NCBI GenBank assembly: GCA_934351925.1
Contig: CAKRJT010000005.1
Location: 87,795 to 151,794 of the forward strand
Origin: an uncultured Lachnospiraceae bacterium
GTDB lineage: Bacteria > Bacillota > Clostridia > Lachnospirales > Lachnospiraceae
Length of the DNA: 64,000 nt
Reading direction: 5' to 3'
Shown here: positions 17,340 to 26,381 of the stretch, piece after piece
How the letters are laid out: each line of letters begins with the position of its first letter
Numbering within the stretch: the stretch's first letter is position 1
Translations under genes and position numbers: made by a program
The notes under the pieces: model-generated
Told to the model about the DNA's origin: nothing
Database searches by the model: none
Seen by the model: only the letters and a program-made list of their open reading frames with translations

Positions 17340-18296
17340 ATGCAGAATTTTGAAAAGGTTGACAGTATCAGAAAAAATATCTCGTCGGTGATTGTGGGTA
17401 AGGACGAGATAATAGGTCTTATTCTCACGTCGGTGCTGGCGGGGGGACATATTCTCCTCGAGGATGTTCCGGGAACGGGAAAGACTGTGCTCGCGAAGAG
17501 TCTCGCGGGAAGCATTGACGGAGAGTTCTCGAGAGTACAGTTTACTCCTGACCTTCTTCCGTCGGATGTGACGGGAATTAACTTCTATAACCAGAAGGCT
17601 GGGGAATTCACGCTTAGGAAGGGACCGGTGTTCGGAAACATCATTCTTGCGGATGAGATTAACCGTGCGACTCCGAGAACGCAGTCGAGCCTTCTTGAGT
17701 GTATGGAAGAACACCAGGTCACAATCGATGGTGTGACCTACAGGCTTACAGAGCCGTTTGTGGTAATTGCGACACAGAACCCGGTGGAGACGGCGGGAAC
17801 CTTCCCACTTCCGGAGGCGCAGCTTGACAGATTTCTTATGAAGCTGTCGATGGGTCTTCCGGACAAGGAGGAGGAGATTAAGATAATGGAGCGCTTTATG
17901 GGCGATATACCGGGAGGCAGCAGCGCAAAGCAGGTGAGCGCGGTGTGCACGGCGGAGGATATCGTGGGTATGCAGCAGGAGGCGGCGAAGGTCTATGTGC
18001 ACAAGGCAGTTCTCGAGTACATAGCGTCGATAGTGCAGGCTACGCGGAAGAATTCGGAAATAAAGCTTGGAATAAGCCCGAGAGGAACGCTTGCTCTTTT
18101 GCGCGCGGTCAAAGCGCACGCGTACATAGACGGAAGGGAGTATGCGGTTCCTGAGGACGTGAAATCCCTCGCGGTGCCTGTGCTCGCACACAGACTTGTG
18201 CTCATGTCATCTTTTGCCGGAGACGAGGGCAAGAAAAAACTCATAAATGATATCCTGTCATCGACGGAGATAGTCACGGAGGACTGGAGCAGATAG
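17340..18296 (+). CDS. MoxR family AAA+ ATPase
   Basis: 318 residues. The start is set at 17340, directly after the leader element. Walker A is EDVPGTGKTVLAKSLA (about residues 40-52), Walker B is IILADEINRA, and ATPRTQSSLLECMEE and the sensor-1 region VIATQNPVE follow. MoxR ATPases act as chaperones or metal-insertion helpers for partner proteins and are typically followed by a DUF58 gene and one or more membrane proteins, exactly as here. The DUF58 gene starts at the next base. A role in envelope assembly or stress is usual for such sets but is not proven here. Confidence 0.9.
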   Translation: MQNFEKVDSIRKNISSVIVGKDEIIGLILTSVLAGGHILLEDVPGTGKTVLAKSLAGSIDGEFSRVQFTPDLLPSDVTGINFYNQKAGEFTLRKGPVFGNIILADEINRATPRTQSSLLECMEEHQVTIDGVTYRLTEPFVVIATQNPVETAGTFPLPEAQLDRFLMKLSMGLPDKEEEIKIMERFMGDIPGGSSAKQVSAVCTAEDIVGMQQEAAKVYVHKAVLEYIASIVQATRKNSEIKLGISPRGTLALLRAVKAHAYIDGREYAVPEDVKSLAVPVLAHRLVLMSSFAGDEGKKKLINDILSSTEIVTEDWSR

Positions 18297-19424
18297 ATGA
18301 GTCTTATTTTGATGGGCGCTGCGGTGCTGCTCGTAATGTTTGTTGTCAGAAAAATATATATTAAGAATTGGCTTAGAGGAGTGGAAACGGGAATAGAGGT
18401 ATCAAAAAATACAACTTTCCCGGGCGATGAGCTTATATTGACTGAGACGGTGGTGAACCGCAAGTGGCTGCCGCTCCCGATGGTCATGGTTAAGTTCGAG
18501 GTCGACAGAAGCTTCGTGTTCGGCAATGATGTGGTCAACACCAATGTCTCCGATTATTGTTACAAGAGCGATGTGTTCTCGCTGCTTTTTTATCAGAAGA
18601 TAATAAGGAACATACCGCTCGTGTGTACAAAGAGAGGGTATTTCACAATCGACAGGCTGAATATCGTCTCGACTGACGTGATGATGGATAAGACCCTTGC
18701 GTCATATTTTGATGTGGGAAAGGCCATCACGGTGTATCCGGCCGAGGCGTCGTCGTCGGAGGTTGATATTCCGTACCGCCGCATCATGGGTACGGTACTC
18801 ACCAGACAGTACACCTACGAAGACCCGTTTGAATTTCTCGGTATAAGGCAGTACCAGAACTATGACAGCTTGAAGGACGTCAACTGGACGGCATCCGCCA
18901 AGACCGGCGAGCTTAAGGTAAATGTACATGCACACACGGCGGCGCAGCAGGTCTGTATTCTTCTCAATCTTGAGAAGGATGGAGTGTGGGACTACGAGGA
19001 GCTGAAGGAAAAAGCCATATCCATGGCATGCAGCCTTGCCTGCCGCCTCACAAGGCAGGCTGTGGCGGTCAGTGTGCTCGCAAACGGAAAGGACATTATT
19101 ACCGGAAATGAGCTTCTTATAGAGGCGGGCTGTGACGAGGGCCACAGGACGAATATAATGACGGCGCTTGCAAGACTTGACCTGAAAAAGCCGTGCAGGG
19201 ATTTTGAGGTTGTCATAAGGGAGCATATAAAGGAGCTTGGTGATGACATGATATACTGTATGATATCGACGAGCAGAAGAGAGCCGCTGCAGAGATACTT
19301 TGCCGGACTTGCCGTGCAGAGTGAGGGGTCGCTTTGGATTTATCCGTGCCATAAGAGCTTCGAGAACAATTTCGATTATCTTGGCGACGTAGATGTGGTG
19401 CGCTGGGAGGTGGAGCATGGGTAA
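18297..19424 (+). CDS. DUF58 domain protein (MoxR partner)
   Basis: 375 residues. An N-terminal helix (about residues 2-16) is followed by a soluble region and the DUF58 core, with the hallmark GIRQYQNYDSLKDVNWTASAKTGEL at about 187-211. DUF58 proteins have a von Willebrand-A-like fold and work with MoxR ATPases. It is contiguous with moxR (no gap) and overlaps the next gene by 8 bases, so all three are translationally coupled. Membrane attachment through the N-terminal segment is expected. Confidence 0.88.
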   Translation: MSLILMGAAVLLVMFVVRKIYIKNWLRGVETGIEVSKNTTFPGDELILTETVVNRKWLPLPMVMVKFEVDRSFVFGNDVVNTNVSDYCYKSDVFSLLFYQKIIRNIPLVCTKRGYFTIDRLNIVSTDVMMDKTLASYFDVGKAITVYPAEASSSEVDIPYRRIMGTVLTRQYTYEDPFEFLGIRQYQNYDSLKDVNWTASAKTGELKVNVHAHTAAQQVCILLNLEKDGVWDYEELKEKAISMACSLACRLTRQAVAVSVLANGKDIITGNELLIEAGCDEGHRTNIMTALARLDLKKPCRDFEVVIREHIKELGDDMIYCMISTSRREPLQRYFAGLAVQSEGSLWIYPCHKSFENNFDYLGDVDVVRWEVEHG

Positions 19425-20700
19425 TAGGAAGGTAGCTGCAAAAAATGCAGGCGGTAATGCCGTGAGCAGGAATACGGCTGTCGTGTATGTCATCAGGGGC
19501 ATAGAGTTTGCAATGCAGCTTCTCGTGTTCTCGCTGGCATATATGCTTATCCTCATAGGGTTTCTGGGGAGGACGGATTTTTCCCCGATGGTGTGTGCGG
19601 CTGTGACCGGCATATCGATTCTGCTTCTGTACATAGTCAGAGGCTGGTGTGAGAACAGGGCTGTCACCATAGCGGCACATGTGCTTGCAGTTCTGCCCGT
19701 GCTCATTGTTTTGCACGATATGATGGCATTTATGTCATTTGTTATTATATATATAGTTATTGTTATCTATTCGATAAGTCTCATTCTCAACAAGAAGAAC
19801 CACACGGACGAGCATATGCCGATAGGGATGGCAGCCTTCTTCGTGGCAGCGATGATTGTCGGGGGAATTACCGGGCGCGAGGTGATTGAGAGCCGCGCAC
19901 TGTATTACGGTGCCATATTTATAATGCTTCAGGTTATCTACCACAATCTGAACAATATGAATGACATCATTATTATGAACCATGAGGTGAGCAATTTCCC
20001 TGCAAAGCAGATGATAGGCGTGAACACGTTCATCATATCGGCAGTTGTGCTCGTGTGCATGGGAGCCATGCTCATAATAAACAATTCCTATGTCTACAGA
20101 ATGTTAGGTGCGTTAAAGAATGTCATGATCGCGGCGCTGAGGTTCATAATAGGGCTGATACCGGATGACACGGAGGAGGAGCCGATTACCTTTGAAACCG
20201 AGGCCGACAGGACGCAGGGCGGTGCGGCGATGCCTGTAGAGTTTGAGAGCGGAGTTGTTCAGGATATCTTAAACGGGATAGCAATGATAATAGGTATTGT
20301 GGCTGTCATAGCCGTGGTCATAGGCATAGCCGTGGCCGTCGTCAGGCTTCTGAAGAAAATTCATGGAGGTGACGGAGTTTCGGAGGATATAAAGGAGTTC
20401 GTATCACCCGATGAAAAACGTGTGAGGGTGAAGAGAAAAGAGAGAAAATCCGGCTGCGGTGCAGACGACGCCGTAAACGTCAGAATAAGGAAAATATACA
20501 GGCGTATGGTGTTAGACAAGGCTAAGAAGAACAAAAAGTCCGTAAACGCATGCCTGACGCCGATGGAGCTCTCAGGTCAGTATATCACCTCCGGGGCAGA
20601 GGATGCCACCGCAATATATGAGAGGGCGAGATATAGTGGACAGCAGCTCACCGAGATGGAGCTTGATGATATGAAGGAAATAAAGAAAAGACAGAAATAA
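19417..20700 (+). CDS. Membrane protein with DUF4129-like tail, lacking a transglutaminase domain
   Basis: 427 residues. ATG at 19417 has GGGAGG in front; a longer frame opening at 19393 lies inside the DUF58 gene. There are about six N-terminal helices (residues ~25-220), a loop, a further helix near 292-312 (VVAVIAVVIGIAVAVV-like) and a basic cytoplasmic tail. The last ~65 residues (LTPMELSGQYITSG, then YERARYSGQQLTEMELDDM) look like the DUF4129 segment found at the end of TgpA-type transglutaminases that follow MoxR-DUF58. The catalytic transglutaminase domain of that family is missing, so this is a stripped-down version. Confidence 0.7.
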   Translation: MGNRKVAAKNAGGNAVSRNTAVVYVIRGIEFAMQLLVFSLAYMLILIGFLGRTDFSPMVCAAVTGISILLLYIVRGWCENRAVTIAAHVLAVLPVLIVLHDMMAFMSFVIIYIVIVIYSISLILNKKNHTDEHMPIGMAAFFVAAMIVGGITGREVIESRALYYGAIFIMLQVIYHNLNNMNDIIIMNHEVSNFPAKQMIGVNTFIISAVVLVCMGAMLIINNSYVYRMLGALKNVMIAALRFIIGLIPDDTEEEPITFETEADRTQGGAAMPVEFESGVVQDILNGIAMIIGIVAVIAVVIGIAVAVVRLLKKIHGGDGVSEDIKEFVSPDEKRVRVKRKERKSGCGADDAVNVRIRKIYRRMVLDKAKKNKKSVNACLTPMELSGQYITSGAEDATAIYERARYSGQQLTEMELDDMKEIKKRQK

Positions 20701-20780
20701 GAGGATATCAGGGTTACGCTCATATCATAAAATTTTGTTACTATATGCCGGGTATGTGGGCGGCATAGGGGGGAAGTTAA

Positions 20781-21926
20781 ATGGGTACATCGAAGAGAAA
20801 ACATAAGTCATCGGAAAGGAAGGATTTTGAGAGAAGGCTGGCACTATTAAACTGCCGGCGCTCGCTGCTGCTTGCAGTGTTTTTATCGCTGCTGCTTGCG
20901 GTATTCTATTTTTCGTGCAGGGGACAGGAGAGGCTGCCGTACCTGTACAGTGCAATGCTGATTGTGATTTTTACCGTTGAGCTGGCTTCGGCGGTTCTGC
21001 TCTTCTATATCATAAGGAATGTGCCGGGCTGGCAGATGACCGCGTACAGGGTATACTATATAGTGACCCTCGCGGCAGCCGTGCCAGTGTCGATTGCAGA
21101 CTACACAATGAGCGGAAGTCTGATGACTTATGTGCTCTTACTCGGGGCGGCGGTGTTCGTTCCGGTATTGCAGCGGAGTGAACAGAACGCGCAGATGGTG
21201 TTAATGGCTGTCGTTACCACCGTCTGCAGTGTGTGTGCTGCAAAAAACGGAAACCGTGCGGTCGTGGAGTTCGTTGTCATAGGTATACTGGCAATGGCAG
21301 CAGGCAGATACGGACAGCAGAGGTTTCGAAACTATGAGAAGTGTGTAAACGATAGCAGGGGAAAATATCTGTTGTCCGATGTTGACCCGCTTACAGGTCT
21401 GACAAACAAGAGTGGTCTCATAAACACTGCCGGAATTATGTGGAGATTTTGTGTGAGAAACCGTTCCATGGCAGGCGCGATATTTATAGATGTAGATTAT
21501 TTTAAGAACTATAACGACACCTTCGGGCACGAGCAGGGCGATGAGTCGCTCAAGAGCATAGCAGGAGTGGTAGCAGACTGTGCACGCAGGGACACTGATA
21601 CCGTGGCGAGAGTGGGCGGTGAGGCGTTTTTCGTGCTGGTGCAGGGCGTTGAGAAGGAAAAGCTGGTCGGTCTTGCCCTCAAAATCAGGTCGGCAATCGC
21701 ACAGCTCGGGCTCGAGCAGGGTTATAACGGAAGCTCAAAGTATGTCACAGTAAGCATCGGAGCTGCCTGTGCATATCCTGATAAGGGGGATACTTTCAAA
21801 AATCTCTATGAAGCGTCGTCTGACGCGATGTATCTGGCAAAGGACAACGGACGCAACTGTATCGTGTGTGACGGAGTGGTGTACGGCAGGATGAAAAATG
21901 GTATAGGAACAGCGATAGATAATTAA
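20781..21926 (+). CDS. Membrane GGDEF protein with non-canonical GGEAF motif
   Basis: 381 residues. About five to six helices lie between residues 27 and 175, followed by a GGDEF domain (about 195-370). DVDPLTGLTNKSGL and FIDVDYFKNYNDTFGHEQGD are normal for the family. The signature reads GGEAF (279-283) instead of GG[DE]EF, with the fourth-position Glu replaced by Ala. The allosteric I-site RxxD is intact (RDTD, 270-273). Diguanylate cyclase activity is therefore plausible but uncertain; a receptor role is an alternative. The leader (TTACTAT, then TGCCG/CGGCA and GGGGGG before ATG) loosely resembles the structured element found elsewhere in the window. Confidence 0.8.
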   Translation: MGTSKRKHKSSERKDFERRLALLNCRRSLLLAVFLSLLLAVFYFSCRGQERLPYLYSAMLIVIFTVELASAVLLFYIIRNVPGWQMTAYRVYYIVTLAAAVPVSIADYTMSGSLMTYVLLLGAAVFVPVLQRSEQNAQMVLMAVVTTVCSVCAAKNGNRAVVEFVVIGILAMAAGRYGQQRFRNYEKCVNDSRGKYLLSDVDPLTGLTNKSGLINTAGIMWRFCVRNRSMAGAIFIDVDYFKNYNDTFGHEQGDESLKSIAGVVADCARRDTDTVARVGGEAFFVLVQGVEKEKLVGLALKIRSAIAQLGLEQGYNGSSKYVTVSIGAACAYPDKGDTFKNLYEASSDAMYLAKDNGRNCIVCDGVVYGRMKNGIGTAIDN

Positions 21927-21942
21927 ACAGGCGGTGTGATAT

Positions 21943-22626
21943 ATGGAATATGAGTATCTTCATAATACTAATCTTGTCTCGACCATGTTAAGGCTTATGC
22001 TCGCGCTGGTATGCGGAGGTCTTTTAGGGCTTGAGCGCGGAAAAAAGAAACGCCCGGCGGGCTTTAGGACGCATATGCTTGTCTGTGTCGGTTCGGCGCT
22101 TGCCATGATAACCAATCAGTATATGGCTGAACATTATACAGGGATAGATGCCTCGCGGATGGCTTCACAGGTAATAAGCGGCATCGGTTTTCTTGGCGCA
22201 GGCACAATCATGGTGACTGGACTGCAGAAGATAAGAGGACTTACCACGGCGGCAGGTCTGTGGGTTGTGGCGTGCATTGGACTTGCATTTGGAACGGGTT
22301 TTTACTCAGGCGGACTAATAGCGACAGTAATGTGCTATGTGATTAACACAGTACTGCATCGTTTTGAGACGAGGATGGAGACAAATGCGAGAGTTATAGG
22401 CTTATATGTAGAGCTTGCGGATGTCTCTTATGTAGGGAAGCTTCTCGAGAAGCTGAGACAGCTTGACATAAACGTGACGGAGTTTGAGACAGGCAAGGCG
22501 CGCATGTCGGATAACCATGTGGGTGTGCTTCTCGTGGTCAAGCTTATGCATTTTGTCCAGCACTCCGAGGTTATAGAGCAGCTTGAACTGGTTGAGGGAG
22601 TGAGTTTCGTGGAGGAGGTCAACTGA
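21943..22626 (+). CDS. MgtC/SapB family membrane protein
   Basis: 227 residues. The N-terminal 140 residues hold four to five helices with family signatures: GGLLGLERGKKKRPAGFRTH, ISGIGFLGAGTIMV and IRGLTTAAGLWVVACIGLAFG. The C-terminal ~80 residues form an ACT-like cytoplasmic domain. MgtC proteins are linked to growth at low Mg2+ and to modulation of membrane ATPases; the exact role varies. The gene starts 16 bases after the GGDEF gene, so it is probably co-transcribed. A hairpin follows. Confidence 0.88.
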   Translation: MEYEYLHNTNLVSTMLRLMLALVCGGLLGLERGKKKRPAGFRTHMLVCVGSALAMITNQYMAEHYTGIDASRMASQVISGIGFLGAGTIMVTGLQKIRGLTTAAGLWVVACIGLAFGTGFYSGGLIATVMCYVINTVLHRFETRMETNARVIGLYVELADVSYVGKLLEKLRQLDINVTEFETGKARMSDNHVGVLLVVKLMHFVQHSEVIEQLELVEGVSFVEEVN

Positions 22627-22648
22627 GAATTTTTAATATAGATTCAGA

Positions 22649-22699
22649 TGTCAAAACATGCCAATTTACTCTATGAGTGTATAACGGCATGTTTTGACA
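22649..22699 (+). repeat. Dispersed 3' element, copy 1 (hairpin)
   Basis: Perfect 14-bp arms TGTCAAAACATGCC and GGCATGTTTTGACA around a 23-base loop containing TATGAGTGTATAAC. The segment AACATGCCAAT, then TCTATGAGTGTATAACG, recurs at 41107-41149 and 53416-53453, each time on the + strand just downstream of a + strand gene. It may act as a terminator or 3'-end stabiliser here. Confidence 0.65.
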
Positions 22700-22783
22700 T
22701 ATTAATGAATATAAAAATGTATAACGAATTTTGTACAGCCTCTTGGTATATATTTTAAGTAGGAATATATACCGGGGGTTTTT

Positions 22784-23626
22784 ATGTTTATAAAGAAAAA
22801 AATTAATCTGGGTGACTTAAGGACGGAAGTGGGAGGCACATTAAAAAGGGTGCGTCCGGCTGTCAGGAGAAATAAGAAAACCGTGGCGGCGGGGCTCATG
22901 CTTCTGCTGCTTGCCGGTATTGCGTATGCAGGCCCAAGGGCTGTTGTGGCAGCGTCACAGAATGCGATGGCTGCTTCTAAGGAGCTGCCTATATACTGTG
23001 TCGACAGGAAAGACAAGGTGGTGGCGCTCACATTTGATGCCGCCTGGGGGAATGAGGACACGCAGCAGATACTTGACATTCTGGAAAAGCATAATGTGAA
23101 GGTGACCTTCTTTGCCACAGGCGGCTGGGTTGAGACTTACCCGGAGGATGTTAAGAAAATTATAGACGCCGGGCATGCATTTGGCAATCACAGCGAGAAC
23201 CATAAGTTTATGACAAAGCTTTCCGATGAACAGAAAAAGCAGGAGCTTATGAAGGTTCATGACAAGGTTAGGGCACTTACTGGCTATGAGATGTGCCTGT
23301 TCCGCCCTCCTTATGGCGATTACAATGATGCGGTAGTGAGGACTGCGGAAAGCCTTGGATACTATACGATACAGTGGAGCGTGGATAGTCTTGACTGGAA
23401 GGATTATGGTGTCGATTCAATCATAAAGACCGTCACTCAACACAAGAATCTGGATAGCGGTGCGATAATACTCATGCACAACGGTGCTAAGTATACTGCG
23501 GACGCATTGGACAGCGTTATAACGAACCTGAAGGAGCAGGGCTACAGCTTCGTCACGGTTGCACAGCTTATACATACAGGCAAGTATCATATAGACCATA
23601 CAGGGAAGCAGATTGCGGACGAATAA
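22784..23626 (+). CDS. Polysaccharide deacetylase (NodB-type, PdaB-like)
   Basis: 280 residues. A membrane anchor or signal at about residues 33-57 is followed by a NodB domain: motif 1 TFDAAWGNED, motif 2 HSENH (zinc histidines), motif 3 RPPYGDYN, motif 4 about VDSLDWKDYG and motif 5 ILMHNG. In motif 1 the second Asp of the usual TFDD is Ala; the zinc-binding Asp must then be judged by analogy with PdaB-like clostridial proteins, which show the same TFDAAWG. Substrates of this group are peptidoglycan or related N-acetyl glycans, often in sporulation. The start has a GGGGG ribosome site. Confidence 0.85.
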   Translation: MFIKKKINLGDLRTEVGGTLKRVRPAVRRNKKTVAAGLMLLLLAGIAYAGPRAVVAASQNAMAASKELPIYCVDRKDKVVALTFDAAWGNEDTQQILDILEKHNVKVTFFATGGWVETYPEDVKKIIDAGHAFGNHSENHKFMTKLSDEQKKQELMKVHDKVRALTGYEMCLFRPPYGDYNDAVVRTAESLGYYTIQWSVDSLDWKDYGVDSIIKTVTQHKNLDSGAIILMHNGAKYTADALDSVITNLKEQGYSFVTVAQLIHTGKYHIDHTGKQIADE

Positions 23627-23635
23627 CGGAAGTGT

Positions 23636-23698
23636 GGGACAGGGGTCAGGTACATGTCCCAACGCCACTGTCTGGTACACGTACCTGACCCCTGTCCC
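23636..23698. repeat. REP-like inverted repeat
   Basis: Perfect 18-bp arms GGGACAGGGGTCAGGTAC and GTACCTGACCCCTGTCCC separated by 27 bases, with a further partial copy CCCTGACCCCTGTCCC directly after. Sequences of this type are widely dispersed in Firmicutes genomes and are often linked to REP-associated Y1 transposases. None is present here. It sits between two convergent genes. Confidence 0.65.
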
Positions 23699-23730
23699 AT
23701 CCCTGACCCCTGTCCCATCCTGTCCTATAT

Positions 23731-24462
23731 CTACACTAACGCCTTATTTTTATCATAAATCTTCTGGATAATCTCCTGAGTATATGCGCCAAGGAATTTC
23801 TTCTGCTCCTTGTCAAGCAATTTGACATCTATAGGCTCACCGAACTCAAGAACCGTGTGTGTCTTTCTGATGAACGGAGAATGTGCCTCCATAATCTGTC
23901 TGGTATTGTTCTGCACAACCGGAATTATCTTACAACCGGTCTTTTCCGCGAACTTAAGGCTTCCCTCCTTGAAAGGTGCCATCTCCCCGGTCTTGCTTCT
24001 GGTTCCCTCCGGGAAAATGGTTATCGATATACCATTCTTGATATATTCGATACCCTGAAGCACGGTCTTAAGTCCCTCCTTGATGTTCTTTCTGTCAAGG
24101 AAAAGACAGTACAGAAGCTTCATCCAGTGGTGAAGAAGCGGTATCTTCTCCATCTCCTTCTTAGCAACGAAGCCCGTAAGTCCCGGAAGCATTGAGTACA
24201 CTATAATTGTGTCAAAATTGCTATTATGGTTGCCTACGAATAACACCGGCTCATCCTTCGGGATATTCTCATATCCGATAACCGTTGTCTTGACCCCGCA
24301 CAGGAATCTGATTACTTTAAACGCCCACTGCACGATTCTCAGCGCAAGGATATCCTTCTTCGGCTTGTTGAATTTGCCGATAATCCACAGTATGCCGAAC
24401 ATCGGAATACTGAATATAAAAAATACTACCAAAAATAAAGCTGTGATAATCAATCTTAGCAT
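23731..24462 (-). CDS. Lysophospholipid acyltransferase (PlsC-like)
   Basis: 243 residues. ATG at 24462 is chosen for its GGAGAG site; the longer frame from 24558 lacks one. An N-terminal membrane helix (about residues 4-27) precedes the acyltransferase domain with the HX4D motif in NHNSNFD and the lysophosphatidate-binding FPEGTRS. It should transfer an acyl chain to 1-acyl-glycerol-3-phosphate in phospholipid synthesis. It lies 112 bases downstream of the ABC exporter gene on the same strand and converges with the deacetylase gene. A second, different PlsC-type gene occurs at 49632-50291. Confidence 0.88.
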   Translation of the reverse strand: MLRLIITALFLVVFFIFSIPMFGILWIIGKFNKPKKDILALRIVQWAFKVIRFLCGVKTTVIGYENIPKDEPVLFVGNHNSNFDTIIVYSMLPGLTGFVAKKEMEKIPLLHHWMKLLYCLFLDRKNIKEGLKTVLQGIEYIKNGISITIFPEGTRSKTGEMAPFKEGSLKFAEKTGCKIIPVVQNNTRQIMEAHSPFIRKTHTVLEFGEPIDVKLLDKEQKKFLGAYTQEIIQKIYDKNKALV

Positions 24463-24574
24463 GTCATTTCTCTCCTGATACTTTTTTATTATTTTCCGGG
24501 TAATTTCAGAGCTCAAATATACCGCACAATATCCTGCAGTCACGCACTGAATTTTCAATTACCTGTAATTGCTG

Positions 24575-26176
24575 CTATATTACCTTCTTTAAGGTCACCA
24601 CCTCATCATACCTTCCAACCATGTCATCCGACAGCTTATGTGCCACCGATATAACAAGCTTGTCCTTAATATCAAGTATGATGTTCTCAATCTGCTCAGT
24701 ACTCTCCGAATCCAGATTGGACGAAATCTCATCCAGCAGAAAAATCTTCCTGTCATGCAACAGCGCTCTGGCAAGATTTATCTTCTGCTTCTCCCCACCG
24801 GAAAAATTCACTCCGTTCCCGCTTACCATCGTGTCAAGCCCTTCCGGAAGCGCCTCCAGCATTTTTTCCAGCTTGCATTTTCTCATCACCGCAAGAATCT
24901 CGTCATCGGAGTAATCGCCATAAAGTGAAATATTGTTTCTCAACGTATCGTTGAAAAGATACGGCTCCTGCCCCACAAGCGTGACCACCTTGGAAAGACT
25001 TGTCTCAGCCACATTCTTAATCTCGGTGCCTGCATAAATAACCTTGCCCTCATAGCTCTTGTAAAGACCCGCTATGACGGACAGAAGTGTGCTCTTTCCG
25101 CAGCCATTCTCACCCATGACAAGATATTTATGATTTTTCTTGAAGGTATATGAAAAATTATCAATTATAGTTTTGCCGCCAAGTCTCAGTGACATGCTTT
25201 CCAACGCAATGTCACCATACTGCACATCGGCATCCGAAGTCTCAGATGACTTGTCAAAAAGCAGCTCCTCGTATTTCTTCCTTATCTGCTTCGATGACTT
25301 GAAGCCCATCCATATGTCGGAGGCACTCATTATCGGAGATATAATTTTTCCCGATAATTGTCCAAATGCCAGCACGAAACCAATACTGAAATCGCCCTTT
25401 ATCGCAAAAAATGATGCTATCGACATTATGGCTATCGTTGTAATCAATCCTACCAGCTCGTTAGAACAGCCAAAGCTTACCCTGTCATTGAGATTCTTTT
25501 CCTTTTTCCCTTCGACCAGCACATTCCCGGCATGGTGCCGTTCGCGCAGCTTTTCCCCTATTGCGTACAGCTTTACAACGCGGTGTCCGCCAAGTATGTC
25601 ATCAATCTCACCTGTATAGCCCGCAAGTGCCTCAGAAAAATCCTTTGTGCTCTTTTGAAGCCTGCTCATCATAAGCTTCACAACCATCGTTGTGAAAAGT
25701 GAAAACACGATGATTAACAGCAGCATGATCGGCTCTATATACAGGCATGCCGCAATGGCAATGAGAAAAGAGCATATCACCATCGGTATATCAAGAACAT
25801 TGTTAAAATAGAGCGACTCAAGCATGTCAAGATTCTGCAAAAAATTACTGACATACACTGAAGTCTTTTCACCTTCAAATGCCAAGGTGTCGCGCTTCAT
25901 AAGTCCTGCCAGCATATCCTCCTTCACGCCCATCCTTGCCAGCTTCACCAGCCTGTTTTTCGCGATTCCGTACAAATATTCAGACCCGACCGTTATCACA
26001 AGAAATATTATTCCTCCGATTGTATATCTGAGCAGTATTGATACACTTCCCTGAACCGCCGAATCCATGATTCCGCCCAGCACAAATGAAAACATAACGC
26101 TGAACACGGATGATAAAACCAGAAAAATCACGTAGAACACGTACGTTCCTTTATTTTTTGTTATGTATCTGTACAT
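24575..26176 (-). CDS. ABC transporter, fused permease and ATPase
   Basis: 533 residues. Start at 26176, placed by GGGAGG six bases upstream. The first ~300 residues are a six-helix ABC exporter membrane domain. The ATPase follows with Walker A GENGCGKSTLL, Q-loop VGQEPYLF, signature FSGGEKQKINLARAL, Walker B KIFLLDEISSNLD and the H-loop in VISVAHK. It is a half-transporter expected to act as a homodimer. Cargo is unknown; small multidrug or peptide exporters look similar. The gene has its own promoter at 26266-26294. Confidence 0.88.
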   Translation of the reverse strand: MYRYITKNKGTYVFYVIFLVLSSVFSVMFSFVLGGIMDSAVQGSVSILLRYTIGGIIFLVITVGSEYLYGIAKNRLVKLARMGVKEDMLAGLMKRDTLAFEGEKTSVYVSNFLQNLDMLESLYFNNVLDIPMVICSFLIAIAACLYIEPIMLLLIIVFSLFTTMVVKLMMSRLQKSTKDFSEALAGYTGEIDDILGGHRVVKLYAIGEKLRERHHAGNVLVEGKKEKNLNDRVSFGCSNELVGLITTIAIMSIASFFAIKGDFSIGFVLAFGQLSGKIISPIMSASDIWMGFKSSKQIRKKYEELLFDKSSETSDADVQYGDIALESMSLRLGGKTIIDNFSYTFKKNHKYLVMGENGCGKSTLLSVIAGLYKSYEGKVIYAGTEIKNVAETSLSKVVTLVGQEPYLFNDTLRNNISLYGDYSDDEILAVMRKCKLEKMLEALPEGLDTMVSGNGVNFSGGEKQKINLARALLHDRKIFLLDEISSNLDSESTEQIENIILDIKDKLVISVAHKLSDDMVGRYDEVVTLKKVI

Positions 26177-26265
26177 CAACATCCTCCCATTTTCCACCGC
26201 ACCGGCCGCAGCCCATGCAGCCATAATCCTGCACACACCTGACATGCATTTTACTGTATGTTCTG

Positions 26266-26294
26266 ATTATATTTCAAAAAACATAATTAGACAA
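26266..26294 (-). promoter_or_regulatory. Promoter of the ABC transporter gene
   Basis: On the minus strand TTGTCT (26289-26294), a 17-base spacer and a perfect TATAAT (26266-26271), 90 bases upstream of the start codon. Confidence 0.6.
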
Positions 26295-26381
26295 TATTAT
26301 TCACAAAATATATAACTAATATATTCTGACTAATGCACCTACACAATATCTGCCTACCAATACAAAATGTGACATAATGCG

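Noticed and set aside
20701..20780. c-di-GMP riboswitch in front of the GGDEF gene
   Set aside because: Neither the GEMM-I nor the GEMM-II conserved core is present in the 80-base leader; only a small hairpin resembling the dispersed leader element.
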